The notes: generated from the letters alone by a model not told the origin. Counted from the stretch's first letter, positions 8,768 through 17,652 are shown. The stretch is DNA of 22,500 bases from Sphaeroforma sirkka (GCA_001586965.3 LUCW03000084.1:1-22500); one strand, 5' to 3'. Made by a program: numbers and translations.

Positions 8768-9276
8768 CGATCATTCTTACACAAGCTACCACTGCTAAAT
8801 CCTAACTGACTAAATTGTATTTTAGTTTAATATGGTTTGAAACCTAGTAATTTCCATCGAAGTTTACAATAGTGACCTTTTGTCAGATTTATCAGCGTAT
8901 TTTAATACTATTTTTATTTAAGTTAATTACCCCCTGCTGCAAACGATTATTGTCGATTCCAACTATTCTGACATTTCCACCCTCCCCCTCCCCCCCCTCT
9001 CTCATTAACATTAGCGCTGGACAACAAGTCTCAACCACGAGCCAACGATTTTGAATGATATGAGACGAATTTGATGCGAGCTGTAGTGTTTCAAAGTGTT
9101 CATCAAATACTATAGTTTCTGCTGCTTCTCGAACCGTGATAAAATATGCCTGCACTTATCACAAACGGTTGGTAGAGTGTACACACTTCTTTTGGTAACT
9201 TATCAAAGGTATGTCGCAATCGTTTCTTTATCAATGTTTAAAGGCGGTTCTTTAAGTTTATAAAATGTTTTTAAAT
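8768..9276. other. Unassigned stretch with a C-rich tract
   Basis: No gene recognised. A pyrimidine tract with mostly C lies at 8978-9002. This may be the pre-insertion flank of the gypsy element. Confidence 0.4.
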
Positions 9277-9306
9277 CCGGACTAGAGGACCAGACCGACA
9301 AGAGCA

Positions 9307-9325
9307 ATTTAGGACCGGACCAGAG
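9307..9325. repeat. ATTTAGGACCGGACCAGAG, first copy
   Basis: Nineteen bases that recur exactly at 9964-9982. In both places the motif lies upstream of a copy of the 75-bp end motif (9349 and 10100), so the two belong to one larger repeat. Confidence 0.75.
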
Positions 9326-9348
9326 TACCGAACCTAAGGAAATTATTT

Positions 9349-9496
9349 AGGGATGATATTATTTATTTCAAAAATGACAAGTATGTATGTTACAATGTAT
9401 GAACACATGGTATGGCTCTCATAGGGATAATATTATTCATTTCAAAAATGACAAGTATGTATGTTACAATGTATGAACATATGGTATGGCTCTCAT
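9349..9496 (-). repeat. End motif of an unknown repeat, copies A and B in tandem
   Basis: Two 74-bp units, 9349-9422 and 9423-9496, each starting AGGGAT and ending TATGGCTCTCAT. A third copy (C) lies at 10100-10174. B and C also share the next 25 bases (to CAGGAAAGATT) and then diverge. On the minus strand this looks like the 3' end of a repeated element with a terminally duplicated tail. The family is not recognised. Confidence 0.8.
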
Positions 9497-9540
9497 AATC
9501 GCTGTAGTGGTTCAGGAAAGATTGATGGGAAGAAGTGGTC

Positions 9541-9866
9541 AGTAAATTCCCGTTGAAGCTTGGGCCAAGTGAGTCGACAATGGAAGATATGCGCTGAGTC
9601 AATTCGGGCCGGTATTGACAAGACACTGCTACTATCGAAGGTTCCACATGTTTGCTTGCTGACCTACTTAGTAGAGTACCCAGCTCTGTAGTACGGATCG
9701 GGTCTGCGCCGTGTAGTGCCTCGGAATGGGTTAGTGCAGAGTACGAAATACCGAGAAGGACCAGGTTATCCGTCATATTCCGGTCGAGGCCAATGCCTCA
9801 CCAGACCAAGAATGAATTTGGCATGTGTTGGCTGGCCTGGATCGGAAGTATCATAGGCGGAACCAA
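9541..9866 (+). mobile_element. 5'-truncated LINE copy (3' untranslated region only)
   Basis: This stretch matches 17077-17424 closely, in the same orientation, with one 18-base gap. In the second place the match begins a few bases before the end of LINE ORF2 and covers what follows it. The simplest reading is that the shared segment is the LINE 3' untranslated region and that this copy is a short, 5'-truncated insertion, the usual product of incomplete target-primed reverse transcription. The two copies part company after GGCGGAACCAAC, which would then be the LINE 3' end. No poly(A) tail is visible. Confidence 0.55.
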
Positions 9867-9963
9867 CGTTTTAGAGAATGATGACTCATCAGATGGCATC
9901 ATTATTTAGTAACTAGGAGACCATAATCTTAGATACGGATGTGAACAAAGTACCCTAGGCGGA

Positions 9964-9982
9964 TATTTAGGACCGGACCAGA
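9964..9982. repeat. ATTTAGGACCGGACCAGAG, second copy
   Basis: Exact copy of 9307-9325, followed by an extra imprecise repetition of the ACCGGACCA core. It lies upstream of end motif copy C. Confidence 0.75.
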
Positions 9983-10099
9983 GAACCGGACCAACTAGTG
10001 GAATAGATAATTTAATGAGATAGAAGTGATGACTCGTCCGAAACCATAAAGACGGATATTTTTACAAAACCCAATGGTATAGAAAGTCTCGTTCCACAT

Positions 10100-10202
10100 A
10101 GGGATAATATTATTTATTTCAAAAAATGACAAATATGTATATTACAATGTATGAACATATGGTATGGCTCTCATAGTCGCTGTAGTGGTTCAGGAAAGAT
10201 TA
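10100..10202 (-). repeat. End motif of the unknown repeat, copy C
   Basis: Matches copy B (9423-9496) over the 75-bp unit and about 25 further bases. It adjoins the minus-strand reading frame 10190-10510, whose stop codon lies inside the shared part. This suggests that the frame and the motif are the 3' coding end and 3' tail of the same element. Confidence 0.75.
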
Positions 10203-10510
10203 GCGTTTCTCGGTATTTGCGGGATAGGTGAGCAGAGGTTTGCATTATGCTTTGCTTGGTAAGCCTTTTGAAGACGATCCGCGGTAGATTGGAGGATGTC
10301 TGCGTTAGTGGAATTGACAAGTGGGATCAGTAGTGCATCCATGCTGCGGTCAAGAATTTTTGGCGCTCGTTCATGTGTGCAGCGGGCCTCCCGCTTGGTG
10401 CGGAGATAATGAATTAAAGCTGCTTTCGTAGCGTCGGGATGTTGTTGGGAGCGGGGGTCGATGTCTTTATCAAGCTGCCATTTCCAAGTAAGTGCTGCAT
10501 GTCGTTGTGG
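10190..10510 (-). CDS. Unrecognised 106-codon reading frame, partial
   Basis: The minus strand is open from 10510 down to a TGA at 10190-10192 with no stop. There is no methionine near the start, so it is the end of a longer or spliced gene. The protein is helical and charged, with stretches such as WKWQLDKDIDP, ALIHYLRTKREARC and ILQSTADRLQKAYQAK. I do not recognise a family. The minus strand reads TGCAG just before the open part (about 10495-10499), which could be a 3' splice site. A second frame is also open over the last 62 codons, so the coding claim is uncertain. The 3' end is shared with the repeat copies at 9349-9520. Confidence 0.35.
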   Translation of the reverse strand, partial: PQRHAALTWKWQLDKDIDPRSQQHPDATKAALIHYLRTKREARCTHERAPKILDRSMDALLIPLVNSTNADILQSTADRLQKAYQAKHNANLCSPIPQIPRNANLS

Positions 10511-10565
10511 TCAGAATACAAGTACTTATATTTATTTGATTATTTTAGGTTTATTACAAGTTTTA

Positions 10566-10593
10566 CAGTTTATCAGAATAATCTGATAAACTG
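10566..10593. repeat. Perfect 11-bp inverted repeat with 6-base loop
   Basis: CAGTTTATCAG (10566-10576) pairs fully with CTGATAAACTG (10583-10593) around AATAAT. It lies 32 bases outside the left X copy. Role unknown; it could be a cruciform or the footprint of a small inverted-repeat element. Confidence 0.85.
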
Positions 10594-10624
10594 GGTTTTA
10601 GGGTTTTGCTGGTTTTACAGCACA

Positions 10625-10752
10625 TGACTAATGACTCATTTAAGAGTCAGTCATTTTAGGATTACTGTTTATAATTACTAATAAATGAACAACGTCCCCC
10701 TTCCTGAGGAGGGAGAACGTTGAGATACAGTTATCTCGCGTATACTTACTAC
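10625..10752 (+). repeat. X, left copy of a 127-bp inverted pair
   Basis: It matches the reverse complement of 22375-22500 at roughly 93-95 percent by eye. The outer edge here is TGACTAATGACTC and the inner edge ACTTACTAC, which abuts a gypsy gag fragment. X contains two self-complementary parts: GACTCATTTAAGAGTC, and AACGTCCCCC paired with the later GGGAGAACGTT. TGACTCA within it matches an AP-1/GCN4 site. The arrangement with the right copy is that of terminal inverted repeats, but a solo LTR-like repeat present twice by chance orientation is also possible. Confidence 0.8.
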
Positions 10753-11220
10753 AAGGTCCTCGAGGTCCTGTATGAGGCAGTGATTAAACAACCGCTTAGG
10801 AAAGTCCTTGTCCTTATCTGCTCGCTCCCAGGCTCTCTTGTGAACTTCCACAATCTTGTTCAAATGTTCTCTGGCTGACTCTACACCCTTGGTGCGGGGA
10901 TTACCCTTCGCCAACTTCTTAAAGGTAGGGTCTACGGTGGCCTTGCTCTCATGTTCACAGATTTGGTCGATGACCTGTTCCGCCGGATATACTCTCAACT
11001 GATTATGGTTGTCACGGAGATAGTCAATAGTGGCCTTTGCTGCCTTAAAATGTATGAGTACCTTATAGAACCAACGTACCATCCACGACTCATCTAGTCC
11101 TGAGACATGGGCGTTCTTCAGTGCCTCTTCTAGAGCCCCGCTTGTGTCTCTATCGGCTGTGCTGCTTAATTGATAACGGTCTAAAGGCCAATCGGGCCAT
11201 GTCCGTGGCTCTGGAGCTCT
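10753..11220 (-). mobile_element. Gypsy gag fragment, second family copy
   Basis: Closely similar to 4817-5282 (capsid part of gag, same orientation), roughly 97 percent by eye. It carries the HLNKIVEVHKRAWERADK region. It is bounded on the left by X and on the right by unrelated sequence at GAGCTCT. A fossil fragment; the high similarity suggests a recent origin. Confidence 0.9.
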
Positions 11221-11690
11221 AAATTGCTCGGAAGAAGAGCCATACCGGGGTTATGTCATCCATTTCATGAAGAGTTCTGTCCGGCATCGGGCGGCCCACC
11301 ACTTTCGTCAAAAGGTATTCGGGTACTGGCGGCTGCGGTTGGGACTGAGAAGCTGGTATCCACATAGGGTCGTGATTAATATATATAGCAGGTGCGCCAT
11401 TTTCAATGGCACTTCTGAACACGGAGAATGTTTTACCACATGGAAATTTTCACAATCTGTCGTTGTTAGAGAATATCTCGTCTCACGCAGAAACGTGATT
11501 ATAAATACAGCAGACACGCCGTTCATAACGGCACTTCTGACTGAGTTCACTTATTTCAGACTTAGCACTTTTCGCTAAACGCAACTCGAGTTTGGACTAT
11601 ATTTTTAAGTGACCAAACCACTGTATATAATACACTATGTTCATTGAATGTTTAATCAACTAACAACCAACTTAGTTGTTTTTTTTCTTC
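11221..11690. other. Unrecognised stretch with a duplicated motif
   Basis: No known gene. A 67-codon minus-strand frame (11219-11422) and an 80-codon one (11308-11550) begin in the two copies of a duplicated ~50-bp motif (11371-11420, 11494-11543). They therefore start with related peptides, RSAIENGAPAIYI and RSAVMNGVSAVFI. The family is unknown to me and either frame may be chance. Confidence 0.35.
11371..11543. repeat. Duplicated ~50-bp motif, 123 bp apart, each with a hairpin
   Basis: Copies 11371-11420 and 11494-11543 share CGTGATTA, CAG, CGCC and GGCACTTCTGA. Each contains a 6-bp stem with a 3-base loop: GCCATT-TTC-AATGGC (11396-11410) and GCCGTT-CAT-AACGGC (11518-11532). The A-T pair of the first is a G-C pair in the second, so the stem is kept. 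Confidence 0.7.
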
Positions 11691-12302
11691 ACCCATGACG
11701 GGACCCAAGCCTAGACCGTAGCCTACGGCGGGTAAGTAAGCCTGTAAAAACCCTAATCCTAACCGTTCAACCGTGCTACGCACTTGCCAAGAAATATACA
11801 TCCGAAGACGATAAGAAAGTCTAAAACCCTTAGCCAGATAGAATACACAAACAAAGTACTAGTAGCACAAAACAAAGCACTGTTACCTGAAAACGAAAAA
11901 CTCAGAAACATATCGCCTACAACTCCAAACATATATATTCCACTGTCTACTGCCATACCTAGAACTACTGCTAACGAAGCACACCCTACCAAACTGAGTC
12001 CCCTAAGCGCCCACACATGCCAAACCGAAACACTTGAAATATCTGGAGTTCCCACTCTCTCACGGAGTACCAGGAATCAACCTTGCCAAAAATATGGAGT
12101 CCCTGGTTACAGCATTGTCACTGGGTATCGCCTCTTTCCGCGCTTGTGGCTTCCATGGCTTCAGCTGGCGACACCCCCGCAACCGACTGGTGATGTTCAG
12201 AACATTCATCTTATCCACGGCTACATATGGGCTGAACATTATTGCCTGGGCTTCGCCTATATGAAAGGATGCGTTGGACCCCCTGTTCTAGCGCTTTAAC
12301 TT
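11690..12302 (+). mobile_element. Internally deleted LINE relative
   Basis: A frame from 11784 encodes a coiled-coil start (SQIEYTNKVLVAQNKALLPE) resembling that of the neighbouring LINE ORF1 (LEKLEHTNKTLPEQNHALKC). From about 12025 another frame encodes KYLEFPLSHGVPGIN ... HPRNRLVMFRTFILSTATYG, which matches the region after the reverse transcriptase in the large LINE (FPMGPKGID ... HNKLMIFRVFILSKITYG, near 15780-15960). The endonuclease and most of the reverse transcriptase are absent. It ends at about 12300. It is a related but distinct subfamily, since the two coiled coils have diverged a lot. Confidence 0.7.
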
Positions 12303-12350
12303 ACTGGACCAAACAGACTTGTTATCACTGGACCAAACAGACTTGTTATC
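12303..12350. repeat. Two exact 24-bp tandem units at the LINE 5' side
   Basis: ACTGGACCAAACAGACTTGT followed by TATC at 12303-12326 repeats exactly at 12327-12350. It lies between the small LINE relative and the large LINE. It could be 5' monomers of the large LINE, as some LINEs carry repeated promoters, or a local duplication made at insertion. Confidence 0.85.
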
Positions 12351-12384
12351 AATCGAAAATCAAATCAGTTGATCGTTAGCCGAC

Positions 12385-12420
12385 ACTATGGCGGGGGCCC
12401 CGCCCTCTGGAGGGGTCCAT
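12385..12420 (+). other. GC-rich double hairpin in the LINE 5' leader
   Basis: GGCGGGGGCCCCGCC at 12390-12404 is a near-perfect palindrome, followed by CCCTCTGGAGGG. ATGG and CCAT flank the block. It is an island of GC in an AT/AC-rich region and would fold strongly in the RNA. Some LINEs begin with HDV-like self-cleaving ribozymes; I could not fit that fold by eye. Confidence 0.5.
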
Positions 12421-12477
12421 CAACCCACAGAGTTAGATGAATAACTGAAGGCGATTGTACTACCCCTGATAGAGAAG

Positions 12478-13688
12478 ATGACCTACTTCGAGGATTGCAT
12501 CAAAATGGTATGTTCATCTACAGAAGGGACTCACAAGATAAGTAGTGTGGAGGAGATCCTCGCACGTTTAGAGAAATTAGAACACACAAACAAAACTCTA
12601 CCAGAGCAGAACCACGCCCTAAAATGTGAAAATGCAAAACTCCAACAGCAACTTGCATCTAAAACAACCCATAGAGCACTGCCACAAACCAACATCCTAT
12701 ACGTATCCCAGATACCACAATTACGCACACGCCAGGACTAATACAAACTCCTACAAACAAGGACAAGCCTACAACATACAAAGATATGTTGAATCAAACA
12801 CGCAACTCCTCCTCAAGGGAGGCACACGCAAATCTATTCCAACCCAGCAAGCCACCCTCTATATGGGATTGCCAAGAAGATTGGGATCTCACAGCCTTAT
12901 ACTTTAGTTGCAACACACATGCCCTAGACGATGGTACATTGCCTACTAACAAATATCTTTCAAAATGGCTGAGAAATTTCCACCTGCTGAAACATATTCC
13001 CATCCTTCACACATCATATCTATACAAAGACCGGAGTGCAGTGGAGCTAGTAGTGCCCACACGTTTCGCAAATAAAACAAAACAAACGCTCCTAGCCCGC
13101 GACTGGCGAACTAACAAAGGTGCAGACCCCGCCAACATCACCAATCCAATCGCAATACAAGGCGCACGCAACCGATTAACAAATGCGCATGCAAGTGCAT
13201 TAACACGAGAAAAGTGCCCACCCCAATACCCCCGCATATTAAAATATTTGCTGGATCGAGTACCAAACGATCCAACCAACCCCACGCCCACTACCAACGC
13301 AGTAGTACAAACTCCTACTCGTACGAACACCAAATCAAACCCCACACCAAATACTACCCAACCTGAACACCGAAACCCTACTCAGGTAGACACCTTGCAT
13401 GCAAACACATCTGAAGGTACAGAAGCAATAGATTCGACCTCTAGAAACTCAAAACGAAATATGACTAGCGACGAATAAGCAGATAGGAACACGGTCAAAC
13501 CCAGAATCGAAGGCTCGACCGTTGTTGAACTAACCGAAGACGTCTTTGATGATTTTATGTCAGATGATGAAATTGCATCAGTCTTAGGTGATAGTTTTAA
13601 ATCCCCACAAATATCTAATGAAGAAACTGAAAGAGAACTTGCTGCATTCAAAGCAAACCGAACCACTAGTGAGACGAAATCGCAATGA
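12478..13688 (+). pseudogene. LINE ORF1 (coiled coil, acidic tail), broken
   Basis: The 5' part (frame of 12478) encodes a coiled coil, EEILARLEKLEHTNK ... ENAKLQQQL. The reading moves to the frame of 12786 by a frameshift between about 12675 and 12735; the downstream frame is open from 12675. That part carries WDLTALYFSCNTHALDD, KWLRNFHLLKHIPILHTSYLY and LTREKCPPQYPRILKYLLDR, followed by a Thr/Pro/Asn-rich linker. A TAA at 13476-13478 interrupts it. The same frame then continues with an acidic segment (VFDDFMSDDEIASVLGDSF) to a TGA at 13686-13688. ORF1 proteins of LINEs trimerise and bind the RNA. No zinc knuckle is visible. The TGA overlaps the ORF2 start. Confidence 0.7.
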
Positions 13689-16600
13689 GTGACATTTTCG
13701 TGTATTATGTCAACTTAAACTCACTGAAAAACACACAAGCTCAATACAGAGCAATACGTAAACTGTGCGGTCAGTGTGACGTCCTATGTTTAGTAGAGAC
13801 ATGGGGCTATACAGACCGCCTCAACGAAGTCTGCAAAGGCAGCAATACCAAACTTATTTATGCTTCACCCTCATCTAGTAGTATACACCGTGGTGGTAGA
13901 AACAACGGTGTAGCCTTAATTAGTAGACAAAGCCCAAACGATTTCAAACTACATGCACAAAGCCAATATTTTGTAGCATTTACCTTTCGCATGGTCACCA
14001 TAGCATGTGTCTATTTAGCACCACACCTAGGAAATGACGTATACAAAACTTTAATGGCACTCAACTGCAAACCTCATGTGCTAGTTGGAGACATGAATTT
14101 CCGCGATACAGAATATAATGACTTCCTCATTAAATATCCCGACCGTAGAAAATCTATCGAATACTATACTCAGCTACACCAAATGGACCATATAACACCA
14201 AACCAATCAGCGAACATACGTGTCGATCACGTCTACGCTCAGTCACGTACGAGAACACTGCGCACACTCATCAAAGCCGCAAACATTTCACTCAAAACCG
14301 ATCATGAATGGGTGTTTTCACTCAACATTCAATCACCAGACATACAATACTCCAGTACTATGCCTACATCTATGGAATGTATGCCAGCACACGGGTACAA
14401 TAGATACCGAATTCGAACTTATAATTGCAACAACCTGCGCTACTCAAACACCTTTCGAGCGAGAATACGAGCTAACTCTAAGTCATGGCTACGACCTATC
14501 CAGAATGCAAATCAAGAAAAAATCACATCAGTATATGATACGATAGTTAACAAGCTATGGAAAGTAGCACAAGGCACATTCTACGGTTACTATCTGGAAA
14601 ACAACCCCCACAGATCCCACACACCATGTATCCATAATACCACCATTGTGAAATTATTCACTAAACAAAAGAAATCACTGTCCAAACAACCATCAATACC
14701 CAACACAACAGAACCAACAGCACACATCATTAGCTCATTCCTGCAAAAGCTATTTAACCAGAAAATACCTTACAAAATACCAGAAGAAACCCATACTGTA
14801 TTCATACCTCTCGACCAAGATATCTTCACCACCGCACATATCATGCAAGCCATACTAGCATATGATAGCCGGAAGGGCTCCGGCCCGGACGGGATAAATA
14901 TTGATATTCTCAAAGCAGCTATCGAAGTCTATCCCATAGGACACGATCAGGAGGGTAAACCAAATCCCAAGTCACCAATTCTTAAAGTCCTCAATTACCT
15001 GTTCAACAAGATACTACATACGGGTAACGTACCGTCAGCCTGGCTGTGCACGCTTATCGTGCCCATTCCCAAAACTGAGGTACCCACAGGGCCAGAATTC
15101 TTTCGACCTATAACGCTCACACAGATACTGCGTCGTATCTTTCAAATAGTATTGCTGAGTTACATGAATCAGCTGTCTGCCTTTAAAACATAGCAGACAA
15201 GGCGGGTTCAAATCAGGCTACTCTTGCTTCACACACGCCCTCACGCTACACGAATACATCAATCAATCAAGCCCCACAGCCCAACACACCCACCAGGTAT
15301 TCCTGGACATTAAGAAAGCATATGACTCAGTCAAACTTGACCGCCTCTGGCGCCTTCTACACAATCGACGGGTACCCACACCATTGATCACCCTCTTCCA
15401 AAACATGTACCATAATGTAGTCTCTCGTATTACATATCAACAAGTCCACGGGCCTACATTCACACGTGCTCATGGTCTAACTCAGGGAGATCCAATCACC
15501 CCCACACTCTTCAACATATACATTGACCCGCTACTTGATAGCCTTGCTAAAGTCGACCCTTGAGGCTTTCTTGGCTGGGTCGACGACCTAGCATTATACA
15601 ACCGCGATTACAGCAAGTTGCAACTAGGCCTCAACCATGCTTATGTATGGGGCAAACGCTCCGGTGTTGAATTCCACCCAAGAAATCGATATATGTAGCA
15701 CCGCAAAATCCCAAACTAGCACACAAGTTCATGCTCGGACTGAATAGTATCGATGCCCACCCCACTGCTAGATACTTGTGATTCCCTATGGGACCCAAGG
15801 GAATAGACATCGTACAAATGTTGGAAACACGCATCAATACTCTGAATGAATCCATAAGCCACAGCGGCCCCCTTGGCTTCCGAGCTGGGACCCACTTACA
15901 TCCACACAACAAGCTCATGATCTTCCGAGTATTTATACTCTCGAAAATCACTTACGGTCTTGCTTTCATCCCACTATCACACTACTCACTCACATCACAA
16001 ATCAATACACAACTCGACAAGCTCGATACCGTAATCCATAAAGCCTCTAGATATATTCTTTCCACTGCCGCACACAAAAATACCCCAACAAAAGCCACAC
16101 CAACTATGCTGAAACAAATTCAGTTCTGTGGACTCCTCAACGCACGGGCATTATGCACTTGGCAGTGCGTGGGTCTTATAAATCATATAACTCGTATGTC
16201 ACACAGATATCCTCTACAGGAATATCTGGGCAAACAAGCAACCATATTCACCCCTATGAGACTCACTATGCTCACTCGCGAGAACATACTTCACTACCCT
16301 CCGTTCATAACATACAGGAAACTGAAACAAGCATACACAACAAAAAAAAAAACCAAACAAAAAAAGGAAAGCGCACTACACCGACAAGCGGCTCGCGAAC
16401 TCCGATTTGGACAGAGCGGTACCGACTCGACACGCCACTTGAACATCACAGCTTCAGCGGTCTCTTATTCAGAGTACCAACGATAGTCGCACTGTACGTC
16501 ACGAACAGGTATATGTTCACGCTAGAAAAGACCCCGGCAGGTCTCACATGCATTGGCTACAGCAAAACACCTTTCACCACATCACACTTCAAGTGTCCCC

Positions 16601-17041
16601 TCGTGCTCCCCTACATGTCCAAACTCATCTCACCACAGAAAGAGATTGTAGTTGATAGCAACTTACTTGACGCCCTTAGCACCCGTAAGCGCTACACAGA
16701 CAGGCTCACACTACACGACCAGTTGGTGTACTTGCACAAAGGACCCATACCACCCCAAGTACTGCTGAACTGTGTGTTCCCAGTGCCACGGTTCATGACC
16801 ACAATAGTACACACTCTCCTCGTATACTCGGAACACCCACAGAACGATTATACTTGGCCTTCGTTAGACCGCAGACGTCGTTTCGAGCAAGCCCACAGAA
16901 CACTGTGGCTTGATAACCCGCAAATGGACTTCAACACACTACATCCAGAGGCTAGCGCCTATATAGCGGCGCCCCAGCACTGGACACGCAAACTCCCGAA
17001 CCACCACATACACCCCTGTTTGACATTGACCAGGACTTAGA
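13685..17041 (+). pseudogene. LINE ORF2: APE endonuclease and reverse transcriptase, broken
   Basis: The first 502 codons (13685-15193) are open. The APE domain shows YVNLNSLKN, LVETWG (Glu38), GVALISR, CVYLAP, LVGDMNF (Asp136, Asn138), RVDHVYA (Asp181) and KTDHEW (His207): all the catalytic residues. The reverse transcriptase begins with KGSGPDGINIDILK near 14880. One extra A in the run near 15183-15188 shifts the frame; motif A (FLDIKKAYDSV, ~15301), motif B (GLTQGDPITPTLFN, ~15475) and motif C (WVDDLAL, ~15577) follow in the new frame. A TGA lies at 15561, a second shift near 15679, a TGA at 15779 and a third shift at about 16400-16450. A C-terminal HFKCP (~16591) fits the last part of the Cys/His motif common after LINE reverse transcriptases. 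The end may be an acidic tail (DIDQDLDNDIPID) in another frame, which would run past 17041. VDD replaces the usual ADD. Confidence 0.85.
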
Positions 17042-17424
17042 CAATGACATCCCAATAGACATTACACTATCCTACAGTGAATTCCCGTTTGAAGCTTGGG
17101 CCAAATGAGTCGACAATGGAAGATATGCGCTGAGTCAATTCGGGCCGGTGTTGACAAAACACTGTTACTATCGAATGTCCCATATATTCGCTTACTGACC
17201 TACTAAGTAGAGTACCCACCTCTGTGGTACGGATCGGGTCTGCGCCGTGTAGTGCCGCGGAATAGGTTAGTGCAGAGTACGAAATACCGAGAAGGACCAG
17301 GTTATCCGCCATAATCCGGTCGAGGAGCGAGGATGGGGGTACGCCAATGCCGCACCAGACCACGGATGAATTCGGTATGTGTTGGCTGGCCTGGATCGGA
17401 AGTATCATGGGCGGAACCAACAAG
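17041..17424 (+). other. LINE 3' untranslated region
   Basis: Follows ORF2 and matches 9541-9866 from about 17077 to 17424. The acidic C-terminal frame may reach AWAK and a TGA at about 17106-17108, in which case the true untranslated part starts there. Open frames on the minus strand here (up to 118 codons) are shared with the other copy, but substitutions show no third-position bias in them, so I treat them as chance. Confidence 0.5.
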
Positions 17425-17640
17425 CGCGATGATTTGGTTTAAACCGAAATTTGGAAGTAGCACTTTAACAGCGTGATTAGCCGGGGTATGGGGAACATCT
17501 GTTGATGTGTCAGGGACGGGTGAGGGTACGATGGTTCTTCAACATGCTGGAGAAAAGATCCAAGGTGTTCGTGGAGGGTCCAGATAACGTGGAAGTCGTG
17601 GCACTCCTGTAATTGCTGAAGGAGGTCAGGGCCAATGTGT
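17425..17640 (-). other. Short unrecognised minus-strand frame
   Basis: About 66 codons are open on the minus strand from just below 17640, with HVIWTLHEHLGSFLQHVEEP and MFPIPRLITLLKCYF. There is no start methionine at its head and no family resemblance. It may be a remnant of the sequence into which the LINE inserted. Confidence 0.25.
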
Positions 17641-17652
17641 TAGAGTACAATG

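Larger units (their letters stand above)
12351..17424 (+). mobile_element. Near full-length LINE (non-LTR retrotransposon), dead copy
   Basis: The element has a GC-rich 5' leader, an ORF1 with a coiled coil, an ORF2 with an APE endonuclease and a reverse transcriptase, a C-terminal Cys/His part, and a ~385-base 3' untranslated region shared with 9541-9866. ORF1 ends and ORF2 starts in an ATGA overlap. The sense strand is strikingly poor in G and rich in A and C. It has at least three frameshifts and at least three in-frame stops, so it is not active. I cannot fix the clade: APE plus ORF1 excludes the R2 group, and no RNase H is visible. Confidence 0.85.

Noticed and set aside
10021-10050. Hammerhead-ribozyme-like string (TGATGA ... 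GTCCGAAAC)
   Set aside because: The base before TGATGA is G, not the required C, and the seven bases between the two core parts cannot form stem II.
11740-11765. Telomere-like CCCTAATCCTAACC
   Set aside because: Only about two imperfect units at the start of a LINE fragment; not an array.
15561-15781. In-frame TGA codons in LINE ORF2 as a sign of a changed genetic code
   Set aside because: The LINE also has frameshifts and a TAA in ORF1, and the related copy has GAG where TGA stands at 15779. Ordinary decay explains it.
17067-17423. 118-codon minus-strand frame, related to one at 9390-9776, as a conserved gene
   Set aside because: Differences between the copies do not favour third codon positions in this frame, and the segment is better explained as LINE 3' untranslated region.
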